57,722 nt of DNA from DASWNP01 sp036399175 (lineage in GTDB: Bacteria; Acidobacteriota; Blastocatellia; Pyrinomonadales; Pyrinomonadaceae), in NCBI GenBank assembly GCA_036399175.1, contig DASWNP010000039.1, positions 1 through 57,722 of the forward strand, read 5' to 3'. A model generated the notes under the pieces. The model did not search any database. It saw only the letters and a program-made list of their open reading frames with translations, and was not told where the DNA came from. Both the position numbers and the translations under genes were made by a program. Below, in pieces: positions 32,200-41,233 of this stretch. Each line of letters starts with the position of its first letter. Position 1 is the stretch's first letter.

Positions 32200-34581
32200 C
32201 TATTTGCCGATGACGACATCGGGGATGTCGTGTTCGTCGTCGGCAATCCAGTTGATGCCCTGACTGATTCCAAAGGCGGCGAGCCCGACGCCCGCGCCGA
32301 TGGCTGTGCCCAAGGGGCCGCCGAGGCTGCCCACGCCAGCCGCGCTGGCGACGGCGATGCCGAGCCCGACTCCTGAGCCGACCGCCATCACACCCGCAGC
32401 GGCGGTTTGCGAAGTGTCGCCGCCCTGCCAGGCTTTGACGAAGTCGTAGGTGGAGACGCCGAAGCCGAGCACGGCAGCAGCAGGCCCCGCTATCTTCGTC
32501 CCGAAGCGCAGCGCCTTGACGCCCCGCCCCGCCGTGTCCGCAAAGCGCGCGCCGCCCGCCGCAATCTCCAGCCCCTCGTCGGCTACGCCTGCGCCCGCGC
32601 GCGCGTAGCCCAGAGGCACGCCCCCGCGCGCGCCCTTGACGAACTCAGCGACCGTTTTCGGCACTGTCACGCCTGCCGAGGCAAACGACGCCCCATCGAC
32701 CGCCGCTTGCAGGTAGTTGCCCTGCTGCAAGCTCTGGTGCAGGTTGAGACCTGCGCCCGCCAGACCGAGCATGCTGCTCAGGCCGCCGAGATTGTTTGAA
32801 GTGAACTCGTGCGCGATGAGACGGTTGTTGCCGAAGCTGATTTTGGGCGCGACGCTGTTATCGAGCCCCGTCGTTACCGGCCTGAGTAAATCGAAAGTCT
32901 GCTTGGTCGCGCCGACAAAGCCTTTGACTCGATTCACGTCAGCACCGGCTCGCGGCGCTTCGCCCGGAGGCAGGTTCGCGTCGCGACGAGCATCGGGCGC
33001 GGACGGCCCCGCGTAGAAGTTGAGCTGTGCGTCGAGCCCTTCCTGTGCGGTGCGGACGAAATCTCTGCTGGCTGCCGGGAGTTGTTCGAACTGCTGTTGA
33101 GAACTGATTGCGCGCCCGTCGAAGGTGAGCTGCCGGCCGTTGGCATTGGTCGTGGCCTGCGCCGTGCCTTCGGGGCCGATGAGGGTCTGGCGTGCGCCGA
33201 GCAGTTGGAAGCCGTTTGGCCCGAGCAGGCTTTTGGTCTCCTGAATGCTCTGGCGCTGCACGAGATTCTCTTCGTCTTCCCAGCCGGTCTGCACGGTCTG
33301 GGTTTTTTCCTTGACTTCGAGGCCGCGCGCCGTCACCTGCTGGGTGCGCTCGTAGACCTGCTTCGTGATGACGTGGTTTTCGTCGGTGCTTCTGCGCTCC
33401 ATCTTGCGCACCGTGCCGTCGTCGTTGAAGGTTGTGACCTGGTCGCTCGAAGGACGAACCCAGTCGCCGTCTTTCTTGAACTGCGTCCTTACGTTTTCGG
33501 TGACGACGGAGCCGTTGGCGCGCCGCGTCGTGACGCTGCGAAAATCGTTGTTGCCTTCGATGAAGTCCTGCTTCTCGTAGAGGTCGCCGCGCTGGATTTC
33601 GAGGCTCCAGAGCTTGCTCTTGTTGCCCTCGGCGTCGCGCACGATGCTGGAGGTGGCGATGCGGTCGCCCTGCGCGTAGGCTTTCGTCTCGACGATTTGT
33701 TCCTTCTCGCACCAACCCTGACGCGTGCCCTTTATCTCCAAAACTTCGACGGGGCTGCCCTTCTCGAATTTCGAATCGAGGTCGTCGTGTATACCTTCGA
33801 GATGAGTCTGACGGCTGAAGGTCTGCGTCATCGAGGAGCGCCCTTTGATGTCGGCGTCCAGCTCATGCACGATGGTCTTCGCGCCGCTTCGCTCGACGCT
33901 CAGCTCGTGGATTTCGGCGCGGCCGTTCTGAGCCATGACCATCAACTCGTCGGAAGAAGGCTTGGCGGGGCGCTTGCTCGGCGGCTGCTTCCAGGTTTCG
34001 ACGCGGCTCGTGGAACGCGAGCCGTCGGTCGAGTAGGACTGGCGCTGCGCTGCGCCGTTCTCGAAGGTGATGTTTTCGTAGGTGTAGTGTTCGCCGTTGC
34101 GGGTGGCGCGCTCGATGCGCGTGACGTTGCCCTGCGCGTCATGGGTCAGGTGCTCGGCCTGCTGCTGAGGTTGCAGAGGAAAGGGCGTTTGCAACGTCTG
34201 GCTATTTTGACGCTGGAAAAGCTCCTGAGCTTTGGTGCGCGCTTCGTTTGCAATGGCGCGCGACTGCGCGCGGTACTCGTCACGTTTATCGACCGTGTCC
34301 TGACTATCGACGCGCACGGCGCTGTAGGCGGCCTGCTCGCCCCGGCTCGTGCGCCCTCTGCCGAAGAATTTTGTGGCCTGATGCGCCAGATTCCCGGCCA
34401 GATGATTGATGGCATTGGTTGACTGGCGGGCGCGCTGCGGCGTCGCCACCTGCTGCACCGAAGCTCTGGCGGGAGCGCGGACGGCGCGCGCGTTTGACTG
34501 GTTGCGCGGCGGCTCGACCGTTTTCTGGACGTGGTTTTGTACGTTTCTGAGCCCCTGGCCGATGCGGGAGAATATCGACAT
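32200..34581 (-). CDS. 793-residue glycine-zipper protein, putative T3SS substrate or translocator
   Basis: The product has no signal peptide. Residues 1-150 are polar and Gln/Arg rich. From about 150 to 480 there is a long beta-rich stretch of repeating strand pairs with many charged and Thr residues (TRIERATRNGEHYTYENITF, MERRSTDENHVITKQVYERT), somewhat like toxin shaft repeats. From about 590 to the end it is Gly/Ala rich and hydrophobic (TAAAGVMAVGSGVGLGIAVA, GGPLGTAIGAGVGLAAFGIS). Such a hydrophobic C-terminal third is also found in the M91 protease. A sigma-28-type promoter lies upstream. I know no family; a pore-forming translocator or a large effector are the main options. Confidence 0.7.
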   Translation of the reverse strand: MSIFSRIGQGLRNVQNHVQKTVEPPRNQSNARAVRAPARASVQQVATPQRARQSTNAINHLAGNLAHQATKFFGRGRTSRGEQAAYSAVRVDSQDTVDKRDEYRAQSRAIANEARTKAQELFQRQNSQTLQTPFPLQPQQQAEHLTHDAQGNVTRIERATRNGEHYTYENITFENGAAQRQSYSTDGSRSTSRVETWKQPPSKRPAKPSSDELMVMAQNGRAEIHELSVERSGAKTIVHELDADIKGRSSMTQTFSRQTHLEGIHDDLDSKFEKGSPVEVLEIKGTRQGWCEKEQIVETKAYAQGDRIATSSIVRDAEGNKSKLWSLEIQRGDLYEKQDFIEGNNDFRSVTTRRANGSVVTENVRTQFKKDGDWVRPSSDQVTTFNDDGTVRKMERRSTDENHVITKQVYERTQQVTARGLEVKEKTQTVQTGWEDEENLVQRQSIQETKSLLGPNGFQLLGARQTLIGPEGTAQATTNANGRQLTFDGRAISSQQQFEQLPAASRDFVRTAQEGLDAQLNFYAGPSAPDARRDANLPPGEAPRAGADVNRVKGFVGATKQTFDLLRPVTTGLDNSVAPKISFGNNRLIAHEFTSNNLGGLSSMLGLAGAGLNLHQSLQQGNYLQAAVDGASFASAGVTVPKTVAEFVKGARGGVPLGYARAGAGVADEGLEIAAGGARFADTAGRGVKALRFGTKIAGPAAAVLGFGVSTYDFVKAWQGGDTSQTAAAGVMAVGSGVGLGIAVASAAGVGSLGGPLGTAIGAGVGLAAFGISQGINWIADDEHDIPDVVIGK

Positions 34582-34654
34582 GATGTTTCGTCCGTTTCTG
34601 GGAAAGCTGCGGTGGAACAGAATCGTCGGGATTTAAAAAAGCGCGCCGGAGAAG

Positions 34655-34681
34655 TTATCGGCAGCTCGCGCGAAAAGTTGC
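34655..34681 (-). promoter_or_regulatory. Sigma-28-type promoter, GCAA-N15-GCCGATAA
   Basis: On the minus strand GCAA (34681-34678), 15 bases and GCCGATAA (34662-34655). It lies about 75 bases upstream of the 793-residue gene. Confidence 0.84.
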
Positions 34682-34777
34682 TTTGACGCGAAGCGCGCTG
34701 ACGCGACCTGAGACGTGCGTGCGCTCGCTCGTCGTCTCTCATCCGAGGCTGGAGACGTAAAGACCTGTCGAATTTTG

Positions 34778-35629
34778 TCAAAAGACGCCGGAGAGGGCGC
34801 GGATGAGCGACTCGAAAGATTTGTAGGCTTCGCTGAAGTAGTAAATGTAACGGCTCTTGAAGAGCGGCAGGGCGATGAGGACGACGACGATGCCGACCGC
34901 CATCTTGACGGGCAGGCTGAGGAAGAAGACGTTAATCTGCGGCGCGACGCGGTTGATGATGCCGAAGAAGAGGTCTGTCAAAAGCAGCGCAATCATGGCG
35001 GGCGCGGCGAGCTGGACGCCGATGGCGAGCACGCCGCCCGTCAGGCGCGTGATGAAAAGCGCGCTCGGCGTCCATCCGGGCTGAATGTGCGGGAAGCCTG
35101 TCGCCGGGACGTATTCAAAACTTCTGAGCAGCGCGCTGAGAAAGAAATGATGCGCCCCGATGAAGAGGAACAGCACGATGGCGAACTGCAACTTGAACTG
35201 TCCAAGCTCGGAGACGCGCGTTTGCAGTTGCGGCGCGAACAGCTCGTCCATCGACGAGCCGCGTTGAAAGTCGATGATGCGCCCGGCCACCTGAATCGCT
35301 TCGAAGACGAGCGAGGCGACGAAGCCGAGCGTGAAGCCGACGAAAGCCTCCTTCGCCAGCAGTGCGACGAACCCGACCGCCCCGAAGCCGAGCGTGCCGT
35401 CTGCGGGCAGCCCCGCCTCCAGCGCCGGATAGAGAATGATGACGAGCGCCGCCGCCGTCGCCACCTTGACGCGCGCCGGAACTGCCGCGCCGCCGAAAAA
35501 CGGCACGACGATGAGAAACGAAAGCAGCCGCGCGAAGGCCAGCCCGACGAGCACGAGAAAAGTCTGCGGGCTCTGCCCGACATCGAAGGTGCGTAGAATC
35601 GTTTCGAGTAATCCGAGAAATTCGTCCAT
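34778..35629 (-). CDS. sctT: T3SS export gate protein SctT (FliR/YscT family)
   Basis: The 283-residue product has about six to seven membrane helices and the FliR/SctT family blocks (ARLLSFLIVVPFFGGAAVPA, KEAFVGFTLGFVASLVFEAI, QVAGRIIDFQRG). SctT with SctR and SctS forms the export pore in the inner membrane. It is the last gene of the minus-strand run sctQ, fliO-like, sctR, sctS, sctT. Confidence 0.94.
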   Translation of the reverse strand: MDEFLGLLETILRTFDVGQSPQTFLVLVGLAFARLLSFLIVVPFFGGAAVPARVKVATAAALVIILYPALEAGLPADGTLGFGAVGFVALLAKEAFVGFTLGFVASLVFEAIQVAGRIIDFQRGSSMDELFAPQLQTRVSELGQFKLQFAIVLFLFIGAHHFFLSALLRSFEYVPATGFPHIQPGWTPSALFITRLTGGVLAIGVQLAAPAMIALLLTDLFFGIINRVAPQINVFFLSLPVKMAVGIVVVLIALPLFKSRYIYYFSEAYKSFESLIRALSGVF

Positions 35630-35679
35630 CGCTGCAACCGAGGCTCAAGCTTCGTGCTGAAGCTTTCGCACTCCCGCCC

Positions 35680-35949
35680 TTAATTCCCTCCGCCGACCCT
35701 GAGCATGACGGCGAAAACCTTCTGCGAGAAGGCGAGCAGCCGGTCGAGTATGGCGTTGGCCGTCAGGATGAGCACGAGGATGGTGGCGATGATTTTCGGG
35801 ACGAAGGTGAGCGTCTGTTCCTGCACCTGCGTCAGGGCTTGCAGCAGGCTGATGAAGACGCCGACGACGAGGCTCGCCAGAAGCGCCGGCAGAGAGAGAA
35901 TGAGAATCAGCCAGAGGGCTTCGCCCGCCAGTGAAATGTATGGATCCAT
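35680..35949 (-). CDS. sctS: T3SS export gate protein SctS (FliQ/YscS family)
   Basis: The 89-residue product has two membrane helices with a short loop between, and the typical GVFISLLQALTQVQEQTLTF and PKIIATILVLILT segments. It is the small subunit of the export pore. GGAGGAG precedes the ATG. It lies 20 bases after sctR and 51 before sctT. Confidence 0.94.
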   Translation of the reverse strand: MDPYISLAGEALWLILILSLPALLASLVVGVFISLLQALTQVQEQTLTFVPKIIATILVLILTANAILDRLLAFSQKVFAVMLRVGGGN

Positions 35950-35969
35950 CTTGACTCCTCCCGAGCGCG

Positions 35970-36737
35970 TCAGGCGTAGCTCAGCACGAGATTTTTGATG
36001 AGCAGCACCCAGCCGTCAATCAACACGAAGAGCAGCAGCTTGAAGGGCAGCGAAATCATCACCGGCGAGAGCATGAACATGCCCATCGCCTGGAGGATGT
36101 TTGAGACTACCATGTCGATGATGAGGAAAGGGAGAAACAGGAGGAAGCCTATCTGGAAAGCCTCGGTCAACTGGCTCGTGACGAACGACGGAATGACGAC
36201 GCGAAAGTCCGACACCTTAATCTCCAACGGGTCGTTGCCGTTTTTCTTCGCCATGCGCTGCGCGAGGCCGAGAAACATGATGCGGTCGCTTTCGTGCGCG
36301 TGGCGTTCGAGAAAGGCGCGCAGAGGCTCTTTGCCGCGTTTGGCCGCCTCGAAGATGGTCTGCACGGAAGTCTCGGAGAAGATGGCCTCCGTGTTCTGCA
36401 CCTCGCCCGCCGCCGCGTACATCTTCTCGACCACCGGCGACATGATGAAGATGGTCAGGATGAGCGAGATGCCCGTGATGACCTGATTGGGCGGCACTTG
36501 CTGCGTGCCGAGGGCGTTACGCAGGATGGAGAGGACGACCGAGATTTTGACGAACGAGGTGAGCATGATGAGGGCGAAGGGTGCGAGCGCGAGCGCGCCG
36601 AGCACGATAATCAGGACGACCGGATTGGCCGTCCCCGTATCTCCCCCGGCTCTGCCGACACCCTGCGCGAAAGAAGGCACGGCCGCCGCCGCGAGCCACG
36701 CCGACACAAGGCACGAAGCACTGATGAATCTCTTCAT
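35970..36737 (-). CDS. sctR: T3SS export gate protein SctR (FliP/YscR family)
   Basis: The 255-residue product starts at 36737, four bases after the stop of the FliO-like gene; the ORF runs further up but the extra part shadows that gene. It has a cleavable signal (LAAAAVPSFAQ), as FliP of flagella does and most injectisome SctR proteins do not. Family blocks are TSFVKISVVLSILRNALGTQ, PPNQVITGISLILT and FQIGFLLFLPFLIIDMVV, then MISLPFKLLLFVLIDGW. It builds the export pore with SctS and SctT. The signal peptide is one more flagella-like trait. Confidence 0.95.
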   Translation of the reverse strand: MKRFISASCLVSAWLAAAAVPSFAQGVGRAGGDTGTANPVVLIIVLGALALAPFALIMLTSFVKISVVLSILRNALGTQQVPPNQVITGISLILTIFIMSPVVEKMYAAAGEVQNTEAIFSETSVQTIFEAAKRGKEPLRAFLERHAHESDRIMFLGLAQRMAKKNGNDPLEIKVSDFRVVIPSFVTSQLTEAFQIGFLLFLPFLIIDMVVSNILQAMGMFMLSPVMISLPFKLLLFVLIDGWVLLIKNLVLSYA

Positions 36738-36741
36738 AAGC

Positions 36742-37227
36742 CTACTTCTTTCTCTTGAGAATCCGCGCGAAGCTTTCGGCAATCGCTTCGCGCGAGGGCG
36801 CAGGCGACGTGCGCCATGAGAGTCGAGCCTGCTCGATTTCGTCCGCGAGGCCACTCACCTTCTCGGCGTCAAGCTCGCTGATGAGCTGCACGCCCGCCTC
36901 CGAAGAAGCGACGAGCAGCCAGCGCCCTCCCACCTCGACGACGAACATGCTCTTGCGCGCGTCGAGCGCCACGCGGTCGACAATGCGAATCATGCTGTTG
37001 GCCGAACGAGTCACTTGCAGGCGCGGCAGCACCCAACGGAAAATCAGGTAGGCCAGCCCGCACACGAGCGCGAGCGCAAAGAGCGTTTGCAGCAGCATCA
37101 GCAAAAAACTGATTGTGCCGCCGCCCTCGTACTGCGCGGGGTTGTAAGGCGCAGCCCCCTGCCACCACCACAGCGTCAGGAAAGCGATGCACGGGTGCGC
37201 CGGACGCCGCGACAGACGACCGCTCAT
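36742..37227 (-). CDS. FliO-like protein in a T3SS operon
   Basis: The 161-residue product has one membrane helix at about 38-62 (ISFLLMLLQTLFALALVCGL) followed by FRWVLPR and a small cytoplasmic domain with MIRIVDRVALDARKSMFVVE and GGRWLLVASSEAGVQLISEL. This is the FliO/MopB pattern (L..R..L....L.vVEvgg..lLlG.......l..l). FliO helps FliP assemble in flagella; injectisomes lack it. Its ATG overlaps the stop of sctQ by four bases (ATGA), and it precedes sctR directly, as fliO precedes fliP. A short helical tail (about 120-161) is basic at the end. Confidence 0.82.
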   Translation of the reverse strand: MSGRLSRRPAHPCIAFLTLWWWQGAAPYNPAQYEGGGTISFLLMLLQTLFALALVCGLAYLIFRWVLPRLQVTRSANSMIRIVDRVALDARKSMFVVEVGGRWLLVASSEAGVQLISELDAEKVSGLADEIEQARLSWRTSPAPSREAIAESFARILKRKK

Positions 37228-38717
37228 GTGAGCACCTGATTGACTTCCGTGAGGCGGACACCGAGATGCCCCTCGAAATAGATAAGCTCGCCGCTCGCCA
37301 CGCGCCGGTCGCCCGCGACGAGATTGACCGGGTCGGTCGGGCTGCATCCCAAATCGAGAAGCTGACCGGGGCGCAGGCTGGCGAGTTCTTCGAGCGTCAT
37401 GTTGCGCGCCGCCAGCTCGACTCTCAGCGTCACGGCGAGGCGTTCCAGCGTGAGGCCGTTGCCGTCCTCGAATTCATCCGTCTGCTCTTCGTTCATACGC
37501 AAATGCCCTCCGGCAGCAGGCGCGTCGAAGACTGAGAGCGCCTCCACCTCAATCGTCAGCGATTGGGTCGCGGGCGCTTCGTCTTCCGATTGCTCTTCAG
37601 GCGAGCTTTCCGAAGCCTGCACCCTTCCTTTGATTTGCAGGTTGCGCGCGTCGCCCGCGAACAAAAGCACCCGCCCTTCGAGTCGTCCCGCGCTCCATTG
37701 TGCGTGCGGCGCAGAGACGAGCACCACGTCTCCCGCTTCCAGTTGCGACAACTCCGCGCCCGTCAATTCCGTTTCGCCCACAGAGAGACCGAGCGGAACT
37801 TCGGCTACGAGCTGCGACCACAGAGAGAGGCGCGAACGCCCGCTTGAGCATTTGGACAAAAGCGGGTTGCGCGCCTCGTCGAGAGCTTTGAGCGCCTCCG
37901 GCGTGAAAGAGAAGCGCACCAAGCCGCTCAGCCTTCCTATTCTGAGCCGCAAAGAGAGCACGAGGAAGCGCGTCGGCAGAGATGCCGAGCTTGTCGATGC
38001 GTCGCTCGTCTCACCGGCGCGCGAAGCTCCCGGCTCCGCCCGCCCGCCGAGCCACGCGGGAATCTCCGAAGTGAGAGCATCGACGCGCCAGAGGGGCGCG
38101 CCCGTCAACTCGTTCATCTCGCGCAGGACGCCCAGCCAGAGAAACTCTATGACGGCCAGCTCGGCGCGCGAAAGCGGACGCAGAGAGTCGGGCGCAGAGC
38201 CTTCGCCGCCGAGCACCAGATTGACGACCGAAGCGGCGAAGGCGGCCTCCATCTCCGCCGCGATGCGCGCACCCGTCGGCTCGACGCGGAGCACGACGAA
38301 GACGCGCGGCGCGAGAGCTTCACCCGTCGGCGAGACCGACTCGTCCGAAGGCGCTTGAGTCTCTTTGAGGTCGAGCGAGGCGAAGGCGATGTCTCTCGGC
38401 GTGTGGTGCGTGTAGAGCGCGAGCACTTCGGCGAGCGCGTTCCGGGCGTCGGGCTTGAGTCTCGGCGGGAGCGACGCGATGGCTTCGGAGAGCCGCGCTT
38501 CTTCGCGCGTCAGGCGCGGCAGAAAGTCCTGCCACGCGGCGGGCGCGGCTCCGGCGGGCATCGCTTCAAACTCGTCGCTTCCCGTCCGCGCTCGCATACT
38601 CTGGCTCGAAGAGGTCGGCTCGGCGAACAAATTTTCAAACGGGTTGGTGACGGCCGACGCAGTTTGACCCTCGCCCGCGTTCTCCGGCTTGGCTGAAGAT
38701 GGCATGTCAGGTTTCAT
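37224..38717 (-). CDS. sctQ: T3SS sorting-platform protein SctQ (SpoA domains)
   Basis: The product has 497 residues from the ATG at 38717; the frame stays open to 38960, where it overlaps the upstream gene, and no ribosome site fixes the start. Two SpoA domains are visible: about 320-385 (LSLWSQLVAEVPLGLSVGET, LSQLEAGDVVLV) and about 430-497 (LERLAVTLRVELAARNMTLE, LASLRPGQLLDL). The region before them is a degraded C-ring domain. SctQ corresponds to FliM plus FliN and forms the cytoplasmic platform. With a FliG-like partner in the locus, the platform may be built in a more flagella-like way. No separate FliM or FliN gene is seen. Confidence 0.9.
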   Translation of the reverse strand: MKPDMPSSAKPENAGEGQTASAVTNPFENLFAEPTSSSQSMRARTGSDEFEAMPAGAAPAAWQDFLPRLTREEARLSEAIASLPPRLKPDARNALAEVLALYTHHTPRDIAFASLDLKETQAPSDESVSPTGEALAPRVFVVLRVEPTGARIAAEMEAAFAASVVNLVLGGEGSAPDSLRPLSRAELAVIEFLWLGVLREMNELTGAPLWRVDALTSEIPAWLGGRAEPGASRAGETSDASTSSASLPTRFLVLSLRLRIGRLSGLVRFSFTPEALKALDEARNPLLSKCSSGRSRLSLWSQLVAEVPLGLSVGETELTGAELSQLEAGDVVLVSAPHAQWSAGRLEGRVLLFAGDARNLQIKGRVQASESSPEEQSEDEAPATQSLTIEVEALSVFDAPAAGGHLRMNEEQTDEFEDGNGLTLERLAVTLRVELAARNMTLEELASLRPGQLLDLGCSPTDPVNLVAGDRRVASGELIYFEGHLGVRLTEVNQVLT

Positions 38718-38823
38718 TTTACGAGACGGATGCGCCGACCGCTTGATTGAAGGTATCTGCACTGAGAGCGCAGGCGAGCGTCGAACGCGAAAAGCCGAAG
38801 CGAGAGAGCGCGTGTCGCGGCGC

Positions 38824-39666
38824 TCAGGCTCGATACGAGGTGCCGGAACCGAGGGCGTCTTCGTCCAAAGCTTCGTCGGTCGCTTCGCTTTGAAGCTGGG
38901 CGGCCTGCGCGCCGTCGATTCTTCCGGCAGCGCGAGCCTCGGGCTGGCGTCGGCTTTCACGTTCGCGCTGTTCGGACGTGTCGGCGCCGACGCTGGTCTT
39001 GACGGCGGCGAGGTTGACGCCGCGCGAGCGGAGCATCTCTGCGAGGTCGGCAGAGCGCGCTTCGATTTGCGCGCGGACGCGCTCGGTGGCCGCGATGAAC
39101 TCGGCGGTGACGCGCCCCGTCTCGTCGGCGCTCAGGCGGACGCGCAAACCTTCGAGCACGGAGCGTTTGAGTTCGAGCGTCACTTCGCTGCTGCCGTCTG
39201 CGTAGACGCGTGAACGAACGGCGGCGACAATCTTCTCAAGGTCTGCGATGTGGAGGATGGCGCGCGTGCTGGTGGTCTCGCTCAGGAAGGCGGGCTCTAC
39301 GCCTGCGCGCATGCCGAGACCTGCTCCTTCTCCTCCCGCACCGGCATCGCGTGCGTCCTCTTCGCGCACGGCTTTGCTCTGCCCCTCCACGTCGCCCGTG
39401 CTGCCCGTCTCACTTCGAGCGTCCTGTTCGTCGCCCTCCGCATCTTGGCGCGAGCTGTTGCGCGTGACTTCCTTGAGCACACTGGCGAAATCGCGTCGCG
39501 CCGATGCGCTGCCACTGAGAGCGCCGGGCTTCGTGGAACGCGTCGAAGCAGTCGAAGCGGTCGAAGACTCTACGTGCGCGGACTGCGCGTCCGTTTGCTT
39601 CTGCGCGTTTTTGTCGGGCTCGACTTTCGGACGTTCGGGAAGTTTCGTCGGCGGTGGAATCTTCAA
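38824..39666 (-). CDS. FliK/SctP-like length-control protein
   Basis: The 280-residue product is polar and low in complexity for about 130 residues (Ser, Thr, Arg, Glu). A small domain of the FliK C-terminal type follows: DGSSEVTLELKRSVLEGLRV, then RLSADETGRVTAEFIA and LAEMLRSRGVNLAAV. FliK and SctP measure the length of hook or needle and act on SctU to switch export. The domain lies at about 155-225 and is followed by a polar tail. It is located directly upstream of sctQ, as in other T3SS loci. The family is assigned by pattern, with fair confidence. Confidence 0.75.
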   Translation of the reverse strand: MKIPPPTKLPERPKVEPDKNAQKQTDAQSAHVESSTASTASTRSTKPGALSGSASARRDFASVLKEVTRNSSRQDAEGDEQDARSETGSTGDVEGQSKAVREEDARDAGAGGEGAGLGMRAGVEPAFLSETTSTRAILHIADLEKIVAAVRSRVYADGSSEVTLELKRSVLEGLRVRLSADETGRVTAEFIAATERVRAQIEARSADLAEMLRSRGVNLAAVKTSVGADTSEQRERESRRQPEARAAGRIDGAQAAQLQSEATDEALDEDALGSGTSYRA

Positions 39667-39698
39667 CTGGTTTTCTCCTTTCCGCGCACGCTTAAAGC

Positions 39699-41147
39699 TT
39701 ACTGTCCCGGTTTTATTTTTTTCTGCGCCTCGTTTGCCATCTTACGCACGCGCTCGCGGTTGAAGTTCGCGCCCGTCTGGTCGAGGGCGAGCGCGCGTTC
39801 GAGGTGCTCGAACGCCTGCGCGTACTCGCGTAATTCATACATCACGATGCCGTATTTATAATGAGCCTGCGCCGACTTCTGATCAAGCTCAATGGCTCCG
39901 AGGTAGGACTGCGAGGCGCTGTAGGGTTGGCCGAGGCCGACGTAACAGTCGCCGATGTAGACGAACAGGACGGCGGACGGCTCGGTCTTCGACAACTCCT
40001 GAAGCAGAGGCAGGGCTTCCTTCCAGCGTTTGCGCTTGATTAAATCGACCGCCTCGGCGAGCCCTCCCTTCGTCTCGGGCTGCCCGCCAGAACTTTGGAA
40101 GCGCTCGTAGTATCGCTTCGACTCCTTGACCTTCTTCTGCTTGACGAGGGCATCGCCCATGCCTTTGTAGGCGAGCGCAAACTGCGCGTCGAGCTGACTG
40201 GCGCGGTTGTAAGCCTTGAAAGCCTCGCCCGGCTGGTTGGTTTCCATGTAGGCGTTGCCGAGACCGTAGAGCGCCGCCATGAATTTCGGCTCGGCCAGCG
40301 CGGCCTTGTTGAAGAGGACTAGCGCCTGCGGATAGTCTTTACGAAGAAAGGCAATCTGTCCCTGCGAGAAGAGAGCGCGCGCCTGCAAGAGAGAATTGGC
40401 GGGGTCTTTGGCGAGCGCCTGTCCCATCTGCGAGAGGACGAAATCCCAATCGCTCTCCGGCACGTTGGCCGTCTCGTTGGTGTCGAGGAAGCGAGAGAAA
40501 ATCTGCTCGACTCTGGCTGCGTTTTCCGCCGCCTCGTCTTTGACCGTTTCGACCACAGGCTCGGGCGTCGGGGCGGGCGTCTCTTCGACCTCCGGGGTGT
40601 TCGGGTCTTTCGTGCTGGCGATGAGCAGGTCGAAGTTGAAAGTGTTGCTGCCGGGGCGAACGTCTACCTGTTGCCGAACTATCTGGTAGCCCTGCCGCGA
40701 GGCGGTGATGAAATGTTTTCCGCGCGGGAGCTTGATTGTGCGCTTTCCGTCGTCGCCGGTCACGCCGAGCGGGACGTACTGGCCTTCTACGCTACGCAGA
40801 AACAACTCGGCCTGCGGCACGCTCGTCACAATCAGCACGTCGTACTGCGGTCTGGGACGCTGCACATTGCCGCCGCCCGTCGTGCCGTTCTGTTTATTAG
40901 AATTGTTCTTCTTGCCGCCGCGCGGGTCTTTATTGCCCTTCGGCGGCTGCGACTCGTCTTCCGCGATTTTCGGTTTCGGCGTCGGCTGCTGCGCCAGTCC
41001 GAAGGGCGACGCGGCGCGAGCGCCGGCATAGAGCGACGCGAGGGAGAGCCCCGCGAGGAAGACCAGAGAGACGCAGAAGAGCACCGCCCCTCGGAAGAGT
41101 GGACGCGCGCCGACGACGAATCTATTTGTTGCTCGCTTCTTCATCAT
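39699..41147 (-). CDS. Membrane/periplasmic protein with PEGA-like and TPR domains (first copy)
   Basis: The 482-residue product has an N-terminal membrane helix or signal (about 19-43), a low-complexity linker (about 50-100), a PEGA-like beta domain at about 100-175 (YDVLIVTSVPQAELFLRSVE, KRTIKLPRGKHFITASRQGY), and about six TPR units from 240 to the end (YPQALVLFNKAALAEPKFMA, LYGLGNAYMETNQPGEAFKA). A second ATG one codon later fits AGGAG better. It should sit in the periplasm and bind protein or peptidoglycan. Together with its paralogue at 41234, it interrupts the T3SS core genes between sctO and the FliK-like gene. Confidence 0.85.
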   Translation of the reverse strand: MMKKRATNRFVVGARPLFRGAVLFCVSLVFLAGLSLASLYAGARAASPFGLAQQPTPKPKIAEDESQPPKGNKDPRGGKKNNSNKQNGTTGGGNVQRPRPQYDVLIVTSVPQAELFLRSVEGQYVPLGVTGDDGKRTIKLPRGKHFITASRQGYQIVRQQVDVRPGSNTFNFDLLIASTKDPNTPEVEETPAPTPEPVVETVKDEAAENAARVEQIFSRFLDTNETANVPESDWDFVLSQMGQALAKDPANSLLQARALFSQGQIAFLRKDYPQALVLFNKAALAEPKFMAALYGLGNAYMETNQPGEAFKAYNRASQLDAQFALAYKGMGDALVKQKKVKESKRYYERFQSSGGQPETKGGLAEAVDLIKRKRWKEALPLLQELSKTEPSAVLFVYIGDCYVGLGQPYSASQSYLGAIELDQKSAQAHYKYGIVMYELREYAQAFEHLERALALDQTGANFNRERVRKMANEAQKKIKPGQ

Positions 41148-41233
41148 AACTCCTGCCCGGAAAGCCTTACGTCTCTGACTTCAAGCAGACGGCCTTCGGT
41201 CGGCTGCGCGAAATCTCGTCCGGCACAATGCGT

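Noticed and set aside
33082..34422. Open frame of 446 codons on the plus strand inside the 793-residue gene.
   Set aside because: Antisense shadow; composition Leu/Ala/Arg/Val, no ribosome site and no promoter, while the minus-strand gene has both promoter and plausible protein plan.
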